A stretch of DNA of 64,000 nt from Nakamurella multipartita DSM 44233 (GTDB lineage Bacteria; Actinomycetota; Actinomycetes; Mycobacteriales; Nakamurellaceae). Every line of letters begins with the position of its first letter. The stretch's first letter is position 1. The stretch covers positions 4,402,001 to 4,466,000 of the forward strand of contig NC_013235.1 in the NCBI RefSeq assembly GCF_000024365.1, written 5' to 3'. Shown here piece by piece: positions 54,722-63,529 of the stretch. Position numbers and translations under genes: made by a program. Under the pieces are notes generated by a model. It searched no databases. It was not told where the DNA came from and worked only from the letters and a program-made list of their open reading frames with translations.

Positions 54722-56037
54722 ATGGCTTCCATCCTGTTTGCATCCGTTCCCGTGCACGGCCACGTCACACCGCTGCTGTCCGCCGCCGGGCATTTCGTGG
54801 CTCGCGGAGACCGGGTTCGTTTCCTGACCGGGTCCCGGTTTGCCGGGGTCGTGCAAGCGACCGGCGCGCAGCACCTCCCACTGCCGCCGGAGGCCGACTT
54901 CGACGACCGGCAGGACCTCGCCGAAACATTCCCCGAGCGCGCACGACTCACCGGGGCCAAGTCCATCGCCTTCGACATCGAGCACGTCTTCGTGCGTCCC
55001 GGTCGCGCCCAGCACGACGCGATCATGAGCCTGCACCGGGAGGAACCCGCGGACGTGGTCCTGGTCGACACCGCGTTCGTAGGTGGTGCATTCCTGCTGG
55101 GTCACCCGTTGCGCGACCGTCCACCGATCGTGGTCGGCGGCGTGGTTCCGTTGACCATCAGCAGTCGCGAAACCGCGCCCTACGGCATGGGTTTGACGCC
55201 GATGCGCGGGCCCCTCGGCCGGTTGCGCAATTCGGTGCTGAGAAAGATCGCGGCGCGTACCGTCTTCCCGCCGGCCGAGCGCGTGGCCGACGAGGTCCAC
55301 GACACGCTGTTCGGGCGCCCACTGCCGTTTCCGGTCCTGGACTGGCCGCGGCATGCGGAGGCGATCGCGCAGTTCACCGTTCCGGAGTTCGAGTATCCGC
55401 GCTCCGACGCGCCGGCCGGCCTGCATTTCGTCGGCCCGATCTCGGCCACCGGCTCGCGGGCGGACCCACCGCCCTGGTGGGACGAGCTGGACGGGTCCCG
55501 GCCCGTCATTCACGTCACCCAGGGAACGATCGCAAACCGTGACTACGACCAGATCATCGCCCCCACGCTCACGGCACTGGCCGGCCAAGACCTCCTGGTC
55601 GTCGTCGCCACGGGCGGGCGCCCCGTGGACTCCCTCCCGCCGCTGCCGGCGAACGCGCGCGCGGCGACGTTCCTGCCCTACGACTCGCTCCTGCCCAAGA
55701 CCGATGTCTTCGTGACCAACGGCGGCTACGGCGGCGTCCAGTACGCCCTTCGCTATGGGGTCCCGGTCATCACCACCAGCGGTCACGAGGACAAGCCCGA
55801 GGTGGCTGCCCGAATAGCCTGGTCCGGCGCCGGCCGGCGGTTGAAACCACCAGGCCCACCCCCGCCGCGGTCGCCGCCGCCGTCCGTTCGGTGCTCGAGG
55901 ATCCCGGCTACCGCGCCCGCGCGCAGGCCATTGCGGCGAGCATGAGCCGCGTCGACGGCCCCACTCACCTCGCCCGCATCATCGACGACCTGGTGACCAG
56001 CGCCGCGCCCCACCGCCGCGGTGGCGATCCGGGCTGA
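54722..56037 (+). pseudogene. MGT-type glycosyltransferase with a frameshift near its 3' end
   Basis: Macrolide/UDP-glycosyltransferase-like GT1 enzyme. ATG 54722 with GAGGTGA upstream opens a frame with SVPVHGHVTPLLSAAGHFVA and the donor-site FLPYDSLLPKTDVFVTNGGY GGVQYALRYGVP (split by position at about 319-350). After codon 374 (TTG, 55841) this frame turns into Pro/Arg-rich sequence and stops at 55945. The -1 shifted frame from 55846 reads TTRPTPAAVAAAVRSVLEDP and runs to TGA at 56037, the normal GT1 C-terminus. One base appears missing around 55844-55850. Either a recent inactivating mutation or a sequencing error. Confidence 0.8.
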
Positions 56038-56083
56038 GCCCGGGCGGCGCCCTGATGCGGAGGCGATGCGTCGACCCGACGGA

Positions 56084-58192
56084 TCATCGCGTTTCGCCGG
56101 GGGCATCGGGCGTGCGCAGGAGTGCGTCGGCGGGGACAGGCGCGCCGAAGTACATCCCCTGCGCCTGATCGCACCCGAGTTCGCGCAGGGCCCGGGCCTG
56201 GGCGGCGGTTTCGACCCCCTCGGCGGTGACGGTGAGGCCCAGGTCGTGCGCCAGGGTCAGGATCGACCGGACGATCTTGGCGTCCGTCTGGTCCGCGGCG
56301 TCGGGCCGCAGCTCGCTGACGAACGACTGGTCGAGTTTGAGCGCCGTGATCGGCAACCGGCGCAGGTAGGTCATGTTCGAGTAGCCGGTGCCGAAATCGT
56401 CGATCGCGATCCCCACCCCGAGCGCGGCCAGAGCCTGCAGCTCGGCGAGCGGTTCGTGGTCCGATCCGATGACGGCACGTTCGGTGAGCTCGAGCTGCAG
56501 CTGGTCGGGCGTGAGCTGTTCGGCCTCGATCACCCGCAGCACGTCGTCGAGCAGGCCGCCGTCCGACAGCTGGCGCAGGGCCACGTTGACGCTGACACAG
56601 GGCCGGATGCCGGTGATCTCGTACCACCGGCGAGCCTGCCGGCACGACTCCTGCAGGACCCACTGGCCGATCGGCACGATGATGCCCGACTCTTCGGCGG
56701 CGGCAATGAACCGATCCGGCCGGAGCCGACCCAGCCGCGGGTGCTCCCACCGCAGCAGCGCCTCGAAACCGGTGAACCGGCCGTCGGCCAGGGCGATCAG
56801 GGGCTGATAGTGCAGGCGGAACTCGCCCCGGTCCAGCGCGGTGGGCAGCAACTGGGCGAGCGTGTACTGGTCGACCTCGCGCAGGCTGCGCTCGGGATCG
56901 AAGATGGCCCATCGAGCCTTGCCCTCGGCCTTGGCCCAGTACAGGGTGATGTCGGCCGCGCGAACCAGCTCGGCGGGATCGGCGCCGGCGGCCGTCCGCT
57001 CGACCAGCCCGGCGCTGGCGGTGACGTTGAAGACGCCGCCCGCCACCGAGACCGGTCGGGCCACCGCCGCGAGGGCCGCCTCGGCCACGGCGACCATGTC
57101 CTGGGCGTCCGACGTGCCCGCGACCAGGATGACGAACTCGTCGCCGCCGAGGCGGGCGACCAGCTGCCGGTCGCCGTCGACGGTCTGGCCGAGCCGGGCC
57201 GCGATCTCCACCAGCACCCGGTCGCCGACACCGTGCCCGACACTGTCGTTGATCGCCTTGAACCCGTCCAGGTCCAGCAGGCACAGGCCGATCCGCTCGG
57301 TCGGGTCCGTGGTCGCGGCGAGCTCCCCCAGACGCTGCTGGAACAGGGCCCGGTTGGCCAGCCCGGTCAACGCGTCGTGGTGGGCCTGGTGCTCCAGGCG
57401 GATCTGCAGGCGGCGCAGATCGGTGACGTCCTCCATGACGGCGATCTGAAATTCCGGTCGCCCGCGGTTGTCCCGGATCAGCGACACCGCGAGCTGCGTC
57501 CACACGGTGTCGCCATCCTGACGAACGAACCGCTTGGCGGTGCGGAAGGTGTCGATCGTGCCGGTGATCAACTGCTGGTAGAGCTGCCACACGTCGGCGG
57601 TGTCGGCCGGGTGGATGAACTCGCCGACGTTGCGCCGGCGCATCTCCTCGACGGTGTACCCGAGCATCTTCTGCAGGGCCGGGTTGACGTCCAGGATCCG
57701 GCCGTCGACGTCGCCGACGCCGATGCCGACGGCCGCGCCGGAGAACACGGCCCGGAACCGGGCCTGGAGCTCACGGGCGGCCCGCTCGGCCTCGTCCTGG
57801 GCGATCATCGCGGCCCGGCGGATGGCGTCCTGCTCGGCGAACGTCCGTTCCTGGAGTCGTTCCGCGTAGCCCGCGGCCAGCGCGCCGGCCAGGCCGGCGA
57901 CCCGATCCCGCAGGTCCGGATCGTTGACCCCACCCCACGAACGCGAGACCAGGCCGACGGTGCAGGCGATGCTGTCCGGGTGGGTGAAGTGGCGATCGAC
58001 CAGCGCAGCCCCGACCCGGGCGGCGGGGGCCGGATCGAACGGCTCACTGGCCAGCACGCACCGCAACTCGCCGGTCAGCTCGGTCAGCGTGCTCTCAAGC
58101 TCGACCAGGCCGAGTGGCACGTAACTGGTGCCGGCGATGGTTCGCGCCCACTCGGCGGCAAAGGCCCGGATGGCCTCGTCGCTGATGCTCAC
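56084..58192 (-). CDS. PAS-GGDEF-EAL cyclic-di-GMP enzyme
   Basis: 702 aa, no membrane helix. An N-terminal helical domain (about 1-130), PAS (about 150-255, GVGDVDGRILDVNPALQKML), GGDEF (about 265-430, intact ARLGGDEFVIL) and EAL (about 440-690, intact GFEALLRWEHP, DDFGTGYSNMTYL, TAEGVE). Both active sites are preserved, so it may synthesise and degrade c-di-GMP. The start MSISDEAIRAFAAEW is eight bases after the methyltransferase stop. Similar N-terminal domains occur in Streptomyces and Frankia c-di-GMP proteins. Confidence 0.92.
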   Translation of the reverse strand: MSISDEAIRAFAAEWARTIAGTSYVPLGLVELESTLTELTGELRCVLASEPFDPAPAARVGAALVDRHFTHPDSIACTVGLVSRSWGGVNDPDLRDRVAGLAGALAAGYAERLQERTFAEQDAIRRAAMIAQDEAERAARELQARFRAVFSGAAVGIGVGDVDGRILDVNPALQKMLGYTVEEMRRRNVGEFIHPADTADVWQLYQQLITGTIDTFRTAKRFVRQDGDTVWTQLAVSLIRDNRGRPEFQIAVMEDVTDLRRLQIRLEHQAHHDALTGLANRALFQQRLGELAATTDPTERIGLCLLDLDGFKAINDSVGHGVGDRVLVEIAARLGQTVDGDRQLVARLGGDEFVILVAGTSDAQDMVAVAEAALAAVARPVSVAGGVFNVTASAGLVERTAAGADPAELVRAADITLYWAKAEGKARWAIFDPERSLREVDQYTLAQLLPTALDRGEFRLHYQPLIALADGRFTGFEALLRWEHPRLGRLRPDRFIAAAEESGIIVPIGQWVLQESCRQARRWYEITGIRPCVSVNVALRQLSDGGLLDDVLRVIEAEQLTPDQLQLELTERAVIGSDHEPLAELQALAALGVGIAIDDFGTGYSNMTYLRRLPITALKLDQSFVSELRPDAADQTDAKIVRSILTLAHDLGLTVTAEGVETAAQARALRELGCDQAQGMYFGAPVPADALLRTPDAPGETR

Positions 58193-58200
58193 GCGGTGCC

Positions 58201-59016
58201 CTAACGTACGGTCTCCTTGAGACCGACGCCGGCGAAGCCGACCATCCGTTCGATCTCCGGGTGGGCCTGCGCACCGGGGTCGGGATGCCAGCGCGCAATC
58301 GGCACCACCCCGGGTTCCTGCAGCGCGAAATCACCGAAGAGCGACTCGATCTCGACCTTGGACCGCATTGTCATCGGGGTCGGCGTGCGGGAGTAGAGCT
58401 GCTGGTGACGCGCGGCCAGTTCGGGCTGTCCGTCCGAGCTGGCGTGCGAGACGACGAGCATGCTGCCCTCGACCAGGGCATCACCCAGCTGGGCGATGAC
58501 CTCCCGCGGCTGGTCGGCATCGGGCACGAAATGCAGCAGGGCGACCATCAGCACGGCCACCGGACGATCCAGGTCCAGCAACTCGCGGACCCGTTCGTCG
58601 TTCAAGATCTCGTCGGGCCGGCGCAGATCGCCCTGGAGCACCCGCGTCGCCGGATCGTCGCCCAGGATGGCGCGACTGTGCGCCACGGCGATGGGGTCGA
58701 TGTCGACGTAGACCACCCGGCTCTGCGGGTCCGCCTGGCGGGCCACCTCGTGCGAGTTGCCCACCGTCGGGATGCCCGAGCCGATGTCGAGGAACTGGGT
58801 GATGCCGCGGCTGACGCAATACCGGATGGCGCGGCGCAGGAACGCCCGGTTGGCCTGCATCATCACCGGCAGCTCGGGCCACATGCGGATGGCCTCCTGG
58901 GCCATCGCCCGATCGGCCGGGAAGTTGTGGAAGCCACCGAGGTAATAGTCGTAGACCCGCGCCGCGCTCGGCCGGTCCAGATCGATCTCGGGCGGCGCCC
59001 AACTAGGCCTGGTCAT
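58201..59016 (-). CDS. SAM-dependent methyltransferase (DUF574/Methyltransf_19)
   Basis: 271 aa. The family start WAPPEIDLDRPSAARVYDYY is followed by the SAM loop FLDIGSGIPTVGNSHEVA and VVYVDIDPIAVAHSR. ATG 59016 with GGGGG upstream is chosen over GTG 59049. These enzymes are numerous in actinomycetes, with unknown substrates. It is directly upstream of and probably cotranscribed with the c-di-GMP gene (8 bases apart), which suggests shared signalling. Confidence 0.85.
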   Translation of the reverse strand: MTRPSWAPPEIDLDRPSAARVYDYYLGGFHNFPADRAMAQEAIRMWPELPVMMQANRAFLRRAIRYCVSRGITQFLDIGSGIPTVGNSHEVARQADPQSRVVYVDIDPIAVAHSRAILGDDPATRVLQGDLRRPDEILNDERVRELLDLDRPVAVLMVALLHFVPDADQPREVIAQLGDALVEGSMLVVSHASSDGQPELAARHQQLYSRTPTPMTMRSKVEIESLFGDFALQEPGVVPIARWHPDPGAQAHPEIERMVGFAGVGLKETVR

Positions 59017-59258
59017 CGCACCCCCATCGCGTTCCCCGTCTGTCGTCACGTCGTACTGAACGAACGGCGAGTCGGTCCAACGGATTCGCGGGCCCGATCG
59101 GGGGCCAGTGTCTCACTCCAGCCAGCCGAATCGAAGACGAGCCGCGACCGTTCGATCACCGTCCGGGGGCGACGAAAGCCGCCGGAATCACCCAAATAGA
59201 GCTTATGCCCCTTCGTCACGGAGCCCATACTCACGGTGACTCAAGGGGAGGCCCACGC

Positions 59259-59453
59259 GTGCCGTATCGCACCCAATCGCTGCATGACACCCCTACCGCA
59301 CCGCAGGCCGGACCGGCCATGTCCGCCACCAGTTGGACCCACTGCTGGTGCTGCGGCCGATCGCTCGATCACCCGTCGCTGTGCCATTGCGGGCAGCCGC
59401 ACTACTGCGAGGGACGGCCGCCGGACTGGTGCCAGCGGCCGGCGGACCGCTGA
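59259..59453 (+). CDS. Small cysteine-rich, probably zinc-binding protein
   Basis: 64 aa reading MPYRTQSLHDTPTAP at the start and then the metal-site WTHCWCCGRSLDHPSLCHCG followed by QPHYCEGRPPDWCQ. Seven cysteines arranged as CxCC, CxC and C with adjacent His resemble a zinc ribbon. GTG 59259 has AAGGGGAGG seven bases upstream. No named family is recognised. Divergent from the methyltransferase (242-base gap with no other feature) and convergent with the next gene. Confidence 0.65.
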   Translation: MPYRTQSLHDTPTAPQAGPAMSATSWTHCWCCGRSLDHPSLCHCGQPHYCEGRPPDWCQRPADR

Positions 59454-59463
59454 CCCGACGCGG

Positions 59464-59868
59464 TCAGGCCCCGGGCTCGTCGTCGGCCGCCGAGGTGACC
59501 GGCGAGTCCAGGACGGTCACCGGGATCCCGTACGGCAGGAACCGGACACTGCGGTTGCTGTCGGTGTTGTGCTTGTTCGCACGCAGGGCCTCGAGCTCGG
59601 TTGCGAACACCTGCTCGACCCGCGCATCGCCGTCGGCGTCCACGGTGTAGATCATCCAGACGCCCTCGCCGGTCTCCCCGGTCGTCTCCGGCTCGGGTGC
59701 CGAGCGCCGACTGCCCCCGAATCCGGCGGACGAACCTGCGCCGCGGCCCTCGCCGGAGGCGTTGAGCATCCGGGCGAACTGACCGAGCGCACCCCGCAGT
59801 TGATCACCGGCCCCGGGGAAGAAGCGATCGAGATCGTCGGGATCGAATCCGAACTCGTTGTTGGCCAT
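59464..59868 (-). CDS. Uncharacterised actinobacterial protein
   Basis: 134 aa: acidic N-terminus (MANNEFGFDPDDLDRFFPGA), amphipathic helix, Gly/Ser-rich centre, and a beta-rich end (VWMIYTVDADGDARVEQVFA then VRFLPYGIPVTVLD). ATG 59868 has AGGAGG eight bases upstream; longer frames are rejected. No motif with known function. It lies next to tRNA-Pro on the same strand. Confidence 0.6.
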   Translation of the reverse strand: MANNEFGFDPDDLDRFFPGAGDQLRGALGQFARMLNASGEGRGAGSSAGFGGSRRSAPEPETTGETGEGVWMIYTVDADGDARVEQVFATELEALRANKHNTDSNRSVRFLPYGIPVTVLDSPVTSAADDEPGA

Positions 59869-59994
59869 GTTGGGAACCTCCTGCTGGCGCCGACCCGCAG
59901 CACCTGCGGACCATTCCAGTGTGCGCTCTGCGCCCGCGGCGGCCCTGCGGGTCGCGGACGGGCCGGGCACCGACCTGCCCCGGCGCCCGGAACG

Positions 59995-60031
59995 AAAAGG
60001 GGCTCCCCACCTGCCATCAGGTGAGGAGCCC
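59995..60031 (-). terminator. Rho-independent terminator of tRNA-Pro
   Basis: On the minus strand GGGCTCCTCACCTG, loop ATGG, CAGGTGGGGAGCCC and then CCTTTTC: a 14-bp stem with one G-U pair and a short T tract six bases after the tRNA. Confidence 0.85.
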
Positions 60032-60036
60032 ACACG

Positions 60037-60110
<74 letters not shown>

Positions 60111-60204
60111 GCCACTCGGCGAACCGAGCGTCAGAAAGCCTACCCCAGCCGAGGCGGCCGCGGCGCCATCCCGGCCGAACTGATCGCCCCAGGTCCTCAA
60201 GGTT

Positions 60205-60220
60205 CTGTACACGTGTTCGT
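60205..60220. promoter_or_regulatory. LexA (SOS) box in the promoter of the DUF222/HNH gene
   Basis: CTGTACACGTGTTCGT matches 11 of the 15 specified positions of TCGAACRNRTGTTCGA and shares GTACACNTGTTCG with the recA box. It overlaps the -35 (TGTACA) of a promoter whose -10 TAGGAT (60229-60234) ends five bases before ATG 60240. Confidence 0.6.
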
Positions 60221-60239
60221 TTTCACGGTAGGATCAGCT

Positions 60240-61790
60240 ATGTTTGTCGACGACCACTGGGGCGGCCGCCCGGTGCGGGTCTGGTCCGGGGCCCGGCCCC
60301 CGGCCCGCTGGGGCCTGCCGGAGTCGTTGACCCACGGGGTCGTGTTGCCCTTCCGTGCCAGCGCCGCTCGCGCGGCCGTCCGTGTGCGGTCCTGGCGGGA
60401 GACCCTGGCCACCACGGGCCCGGGGGCCGACCTGGCCCGGGTGCTGGAGACCCGGCCCGACGGCCCCGTCGACCGAGCCGACGGCTCGACCGACTGCTCG
60501 GCTGAGGCCACCACGACGTCAGTGCCGCTGTGGGCGAACACGTTGATCGATTCGCTCCAGGCCCGCCAATCCCTGATGGCGCACCTGCAGGCCCGGCAGC
60601 AGGCCGATCTGGCCGAGCTGTCCGGCTGCTACCCGGGCCTGCACGAGTTCCTGGCCACCGAGATCGCCCTCGCCCTGGGCATCGCCGAGGGCACCGCGAC
60701 CCGGCAACTGGCCGAGGCCGTCGACCTGACCACGCGGCTGCCCGAGACCTTCGCCGCGCTGGACGAGGGCCGGATCACCCCGGTCAAGGCATCCACCATC
60801 CGGTCCCACACCCAGGATCTGGACCTGGATCAGTCCGCCCTGGTCGAGGCCGACGTCCTGCCGGCGGCGCCCCGGGGGACCGTGCCCGAACTGCGACATG
60901 CCGTGCAGCGCGCGGTCATCCGGCACGACCCGCACGGCGCCGACGACCGGCATCAGGCCCAGCGCGAGCGCCGCCGGGTCAGTGTCAAGGCCCAGCCCGA
61001 CGGGATGGGCAGCCTGTGGCTGCTGTCCACCGCGCAGGACGTCGCCACCATCCAAGCCTGCCTGGTCGCCGTGGGTGACGCGGCCGCCTCCCCGGACGAC
61101 GGTCGCACCGCCGACGCCCGCCGGGTCGATGCCATGGTCGACCTGTGCGCCGAGGTCCTTGACTCGGGGCAATGGCGGGGCACGGCCCTGCCCACCCGGC
61201 AGCGCCGCCGCCCGCACGTCCAGGTGACCGTCCCGATCACCGCGCTGCTCGACCCCGCCACGACGGCCGGCCAGAGCGCCGAGTTGCACGGATACGGCCC
61301 CATCACTGCGGCCCAGGCCGCCCAGATCACCGCCGACGCCACCCTGCGCCGCCTGGTCTGCGACCCGCTGACCGGAGCGCTGCTGGATTACGGCCGGACC
61401 ACCTACCACCCACCGGCCGCGCTGGCCGACCACGTGCTGGTCCGCGACCAGACCTGCCGGCTGCCCGGCTGCCGACAGCCCGCGCAGCGCTGCGAGCTCG
61501 ACCACGTCGAACCGTTCCGCCCGGGCCACGACACCGGCGGAACCACCAGCGCGACCAATCTGTGCCTGGTCTGCAAACACCACCACCGGGCCAAGGACGG
61601 CGGCGAGTTCCTTCTCCGGCGCACCGCCGACGGCTACGACTGGACCAGCCCGCTGGGCCGCCGCTACCGGCAACCGCCGACCCGGCTGTGGGAACCGCCG
61701 CCGGAACACCCACCCGAGCGGCCGGCGTCGGTCTTCACCGCCGACCCACCCGATCGGCCGATCCGGGACGACGACCCGCCGCCGTTCTGA
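60240..61790 (+). CDS. DUF222 (13E12 repeat family) HNH endonuclease-like protein
   Basis: 516 aa. The DUF222 domain spans about 95-390, including LATEIALALGIAEGTATRQL and LDEGRITPVKASTIRSHT. The C-terminal HNH motif is complete (CRLPGCRQPAQRCELDHVEP, then ATNLCLVCKHHHRAK), with zinc cysteines and catalytic His. ATG 60240 follows a -10 by five bases (leaderless); GTG 60213 is less likely. A LexA-like box precedes it, as for several M. tuberculosis 13E12 genes. The biological role of the family is unknown; it is often multicopy and mobile. Confidence 0.9.
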   Translation: MFVDDHWGGRPVRVWSGARPPARWGLPESLTHGVVLPFRASAARAAVRVRSWRETLATTGPGADLARVLETRPDGPVDRADGSTDCSAEATTTSVPLWANTLIDSLQARQSLMAHLQARQQADLAELSGCYPGLHEFLATEIALALGIAEGTATRQLAEAVDLTTRLPETFAALDEGRITPVKASTIRSHTQDLDLDQSALVEADVLPAAPRGTVPELRHAVQRAVIRHDPHGADDRHQAQRERRRVSVKAQPDGMGSLWLLSTAQDVATIQACLVAVGDAAASPDDGRTADARRVDAMVDLCAEVLDSGQWRGTALPTRQRRRPHVQVTVPITALLDPATTAGQSAELHGYGPITAAQAAQITADATLRRLVCDPLTGALLDYGRTTYHPPAALADHVLVRDQTCRLPGCRQPAQRCELDHVEPFRPGHDTGGTTSATNLCLVCKHHHRAKDGGEFLLRRTADGYDWTSPLGRRYRQPPTRLWEPPPEHPPERPASVFTADPPDRPIRDDDPPPF

Positions 61791-61847
61791 GTCCGCGACC
61801 GTGCGGGCGAGCACGGGCACCCGCCGACTCTCGGCTCAGCCGGGCGC

Positions 61848-61879
61848 ATCCGGCGGCTCGGGATATCCGGCGGCTCGGG
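61848..61879. repeat. 17-bp tandem duplication
   Basis: ATCCGGCGGCTCGGG occurs at 61848-61862 and 61865-61879 in the gap between the HNH gene and the Ca2+ antiporter, a simple head-to-tail duplication upstream of the antiporter promoter. Confidence 0.7.
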
Positions 61880-61931
61880 GCCAGCTGGGAGAGACTGTTG
61901 ACCGCCCCGGCCCCACCTGCGAAAGAGCCCG

Positions 61932-62882
61932 ATGACCGCCGCCGTGCTGCTCGTCGCCGGCGGGCTCGCCCTGCTCATCGTCGGTGCCGAGGTCCTCGTC
62001 CGGGGCGCCGCGGCGCTGGCCGGCGCGTGGGGCGTGCCGCCGGTCGTCGTCGGGCTGACCGTAGTGTCCGTCGGCACCAGCGCACCCGAACTGGCGATCG
62101 GCATCGACTCGGCCATCAACGACGCCGGCCCGTTGGCCATCGGTAACGTCGCCGGCACCAATATCGTCAACCTGCTGCTGGTGCTCGGGCTCTCGGCGGC
62201 CATCGCCCCGCTGGCCATCGCGGTGCCGACGATCCGCCGGGACCTGCCGATCATGGCGGCCATCGGCCTGCTGCTGCTGGCGCTGTGCTGGGACGGCTCG
62301 CTCAGCCGGGTCGAGGGCGCGATCCTGCTCGCGATCGCCGTCGGTTACACCGTTCTCATCGTCGGGCAGGCCCGGCGCGACCCGGTCGCCATTCAGGTCG
62401 CCGCCGACGAGGTGCCCGCCCCCCGAGGCCGGGGCTGGGTGAACCTGCTGCTCACGGTCGCCGGCCTGGCCGTCATCGTGGTCGGCGCCGACCTGCTGGT
62501 GCGCGGTGCGGTCGACCTGTCCCGCGCCTTCGGCGTCTCCGAGGCCGTCGTCGGCCTGACCGTGGTCGCCATCGGCACCAGCGCCCCCGAACTGGTCACC
62601 ACGCTGGTCTCCACGTTCCGCGGCGAACGGGACATCGCCATCGGCAATCTCATCGGTTCCAGCACCTACAACATCGGTCTGGTCCTCGGCGGATCCGCGC
62701 TCGTCGCGCCGCTGGCCGTCACGCCCGAACTCGCCCACGTCGACCTGCCGATCATGGTCGCGGTGATGCTGGTCTGCATCCCGGTGTTCCTGACCGGTCG
62801 GCGGATGAGCCGCGCCGAGGGCATCGGCTTCGTCCTGGCCTACGTCGTCTACCTGACCGTGCTGCTCGCGGTACGGACCTGA
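61932..62882 (+). CDS. CaCA-family Na+(H+)/Ca2+ antiporter (YrbG-like)
   Basis: 316-aa exchanger with ten membrane helices in two inverted halves. Both alpha repeats are intact: VVGLTVVSVGTSAPELAIGI with IGNVAGTNIVNLLL, and VVGLTVVAIGTSAPELVTTL with IGNLIGSSTYNIGLVL. The Asn/Ser/Thr and Glu ligands are conserved. ATG 61932. It is likely monocistronic. It could exchange Ca2+ for Na+ or H+. Confidence 0.92.
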   Translation: MTAAVLLVAGGLALLIVGAEVLVRGAAALAGAWGVPPVVVGLTVVSVGTSAPELAIGIDSAINDAGPLAIGNVAGTNIVNLLLVLGLSAAIAPLAIAVPTIRRDLPIMAAIGLLLLALCWDGSLSRVEGAILLAIAVGYTVLIVGQARRDPVAIQVAADEVPAPRGRGWVNLLLTVAGLAVIVVGADLLVRGAVDLSRAFGVSEAVVGLTVVAIGTSAPELVTTLVSTFRGERDIAIGNLIGSSTYNIGLVLGGSALVAPLAVTPELAHVDLPIMVAVMLVCIPVFLTGRRMSRAEGIGFVLAYVVYLTVLLAVRT

Positions 62883-62884
62883 TC

Positions 62885-63432
62885 ATGACCGCCCGGGTGC
62901 TGCCCCAGGCGGTCGTTGACCCGGTCGACGCCGACGACGTCGCCGCCACGACCGAGGTCGTCCGCTCCCTGGGCGTGCCGGTGACCAGCCGCGGCAGCAC
63001 CTCCATCGCCGGCAACGCCGTCGTTCCCGGCATCGTGAGGCGTCGTCGAACCCGGGTCGCGCTGTGAGCGCCTCAGCGACGGTGCAGGTGGCGTCGGCGA
63101 CCCGCTGCGCGCGGGGTCACCCGGGCCAGGTGCCGGTTCAGGTCCAGCACCGCCGCAATGGAAGGTGCTGGCCACCACCGGATCTCACCGGCGTCGAGGT
63201 GATCGCCCAGCCGCACTGCCACCACCGCGCGGTGACGGGCTTCGACATCGACCGGGCCCTGCTGGAAGCGGCCGGCGCGCGGGTGACCACCCTGGCCGAT
63301 TGCTGCGGGTTGGCCGGCAACTTCGGCATGGAGCGGGGGCACTACGAGATGTCCGTCGCGGTTGCCGACACCAGCCTGCTGCCGGCCCTGCGCGCGGCAC
63401 CGGCCGAGCGGCTCGCCCCCGGCGTGGACTGA
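62885..63432 (+). pseudogene. Remnant of a large FAD-linked oxidase/Fe-S oxidoreductase
   Basis: The start (ATG 62885) encodes LPQAVVDPVDADDVAATTEV then VTSRGSTSIAGNAVVPGIV, the first ~50 residues of an FAD_binding_4 oxidase (glycolate oxidase/D-lactate dehydrogenase type). That frame stops at 63067. A second frame (about 63190-63432) encodes the extreme C-terminus: VEVIAQPHCHHRAVTGFDID then LADCCGLAGNFGMERGHYEM, the CCG domain of the fused Fe-S part. Some 800 central residues are missing, so an internal deletion has left both ends. Not functional. Confidence 0.8.
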
Positions 63433-63445
63433 CCGGTCCGCGCCG

Positions 63446-63514
63446 GGTTCGCTGATCAATCCCGCGCCATCGGCGGCGCGGTGTCCGATTCGGCGCGGCT
63501 TTGATCAGCGAACC
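63446..63514. terminator. Long extragenic hairpin between the oxidase remnant and der
   Basis: GGTTCGCTGATCAA (63446-63459) and its exact complement (63501-63514) enclose a second stem CCGCGCC/GGCGCGG (63462-63468/63492-63498). It lies 16 bases after the der stop and can terminate both strands. The right arm contains CGCGGCTTTGATCAGC, also found in the terminator at 24285-24300. Confidence 0.7.
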
Positions 63515-63529
63515 GCTCGCACGACCGGG

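Noticed and set aside
56021-58204. 727-aa plus-strand frame opposite the GGDEF-EAL gene
   Set aside because: Shadow frame; both GGDEF and EAL sites are on the minus strand.
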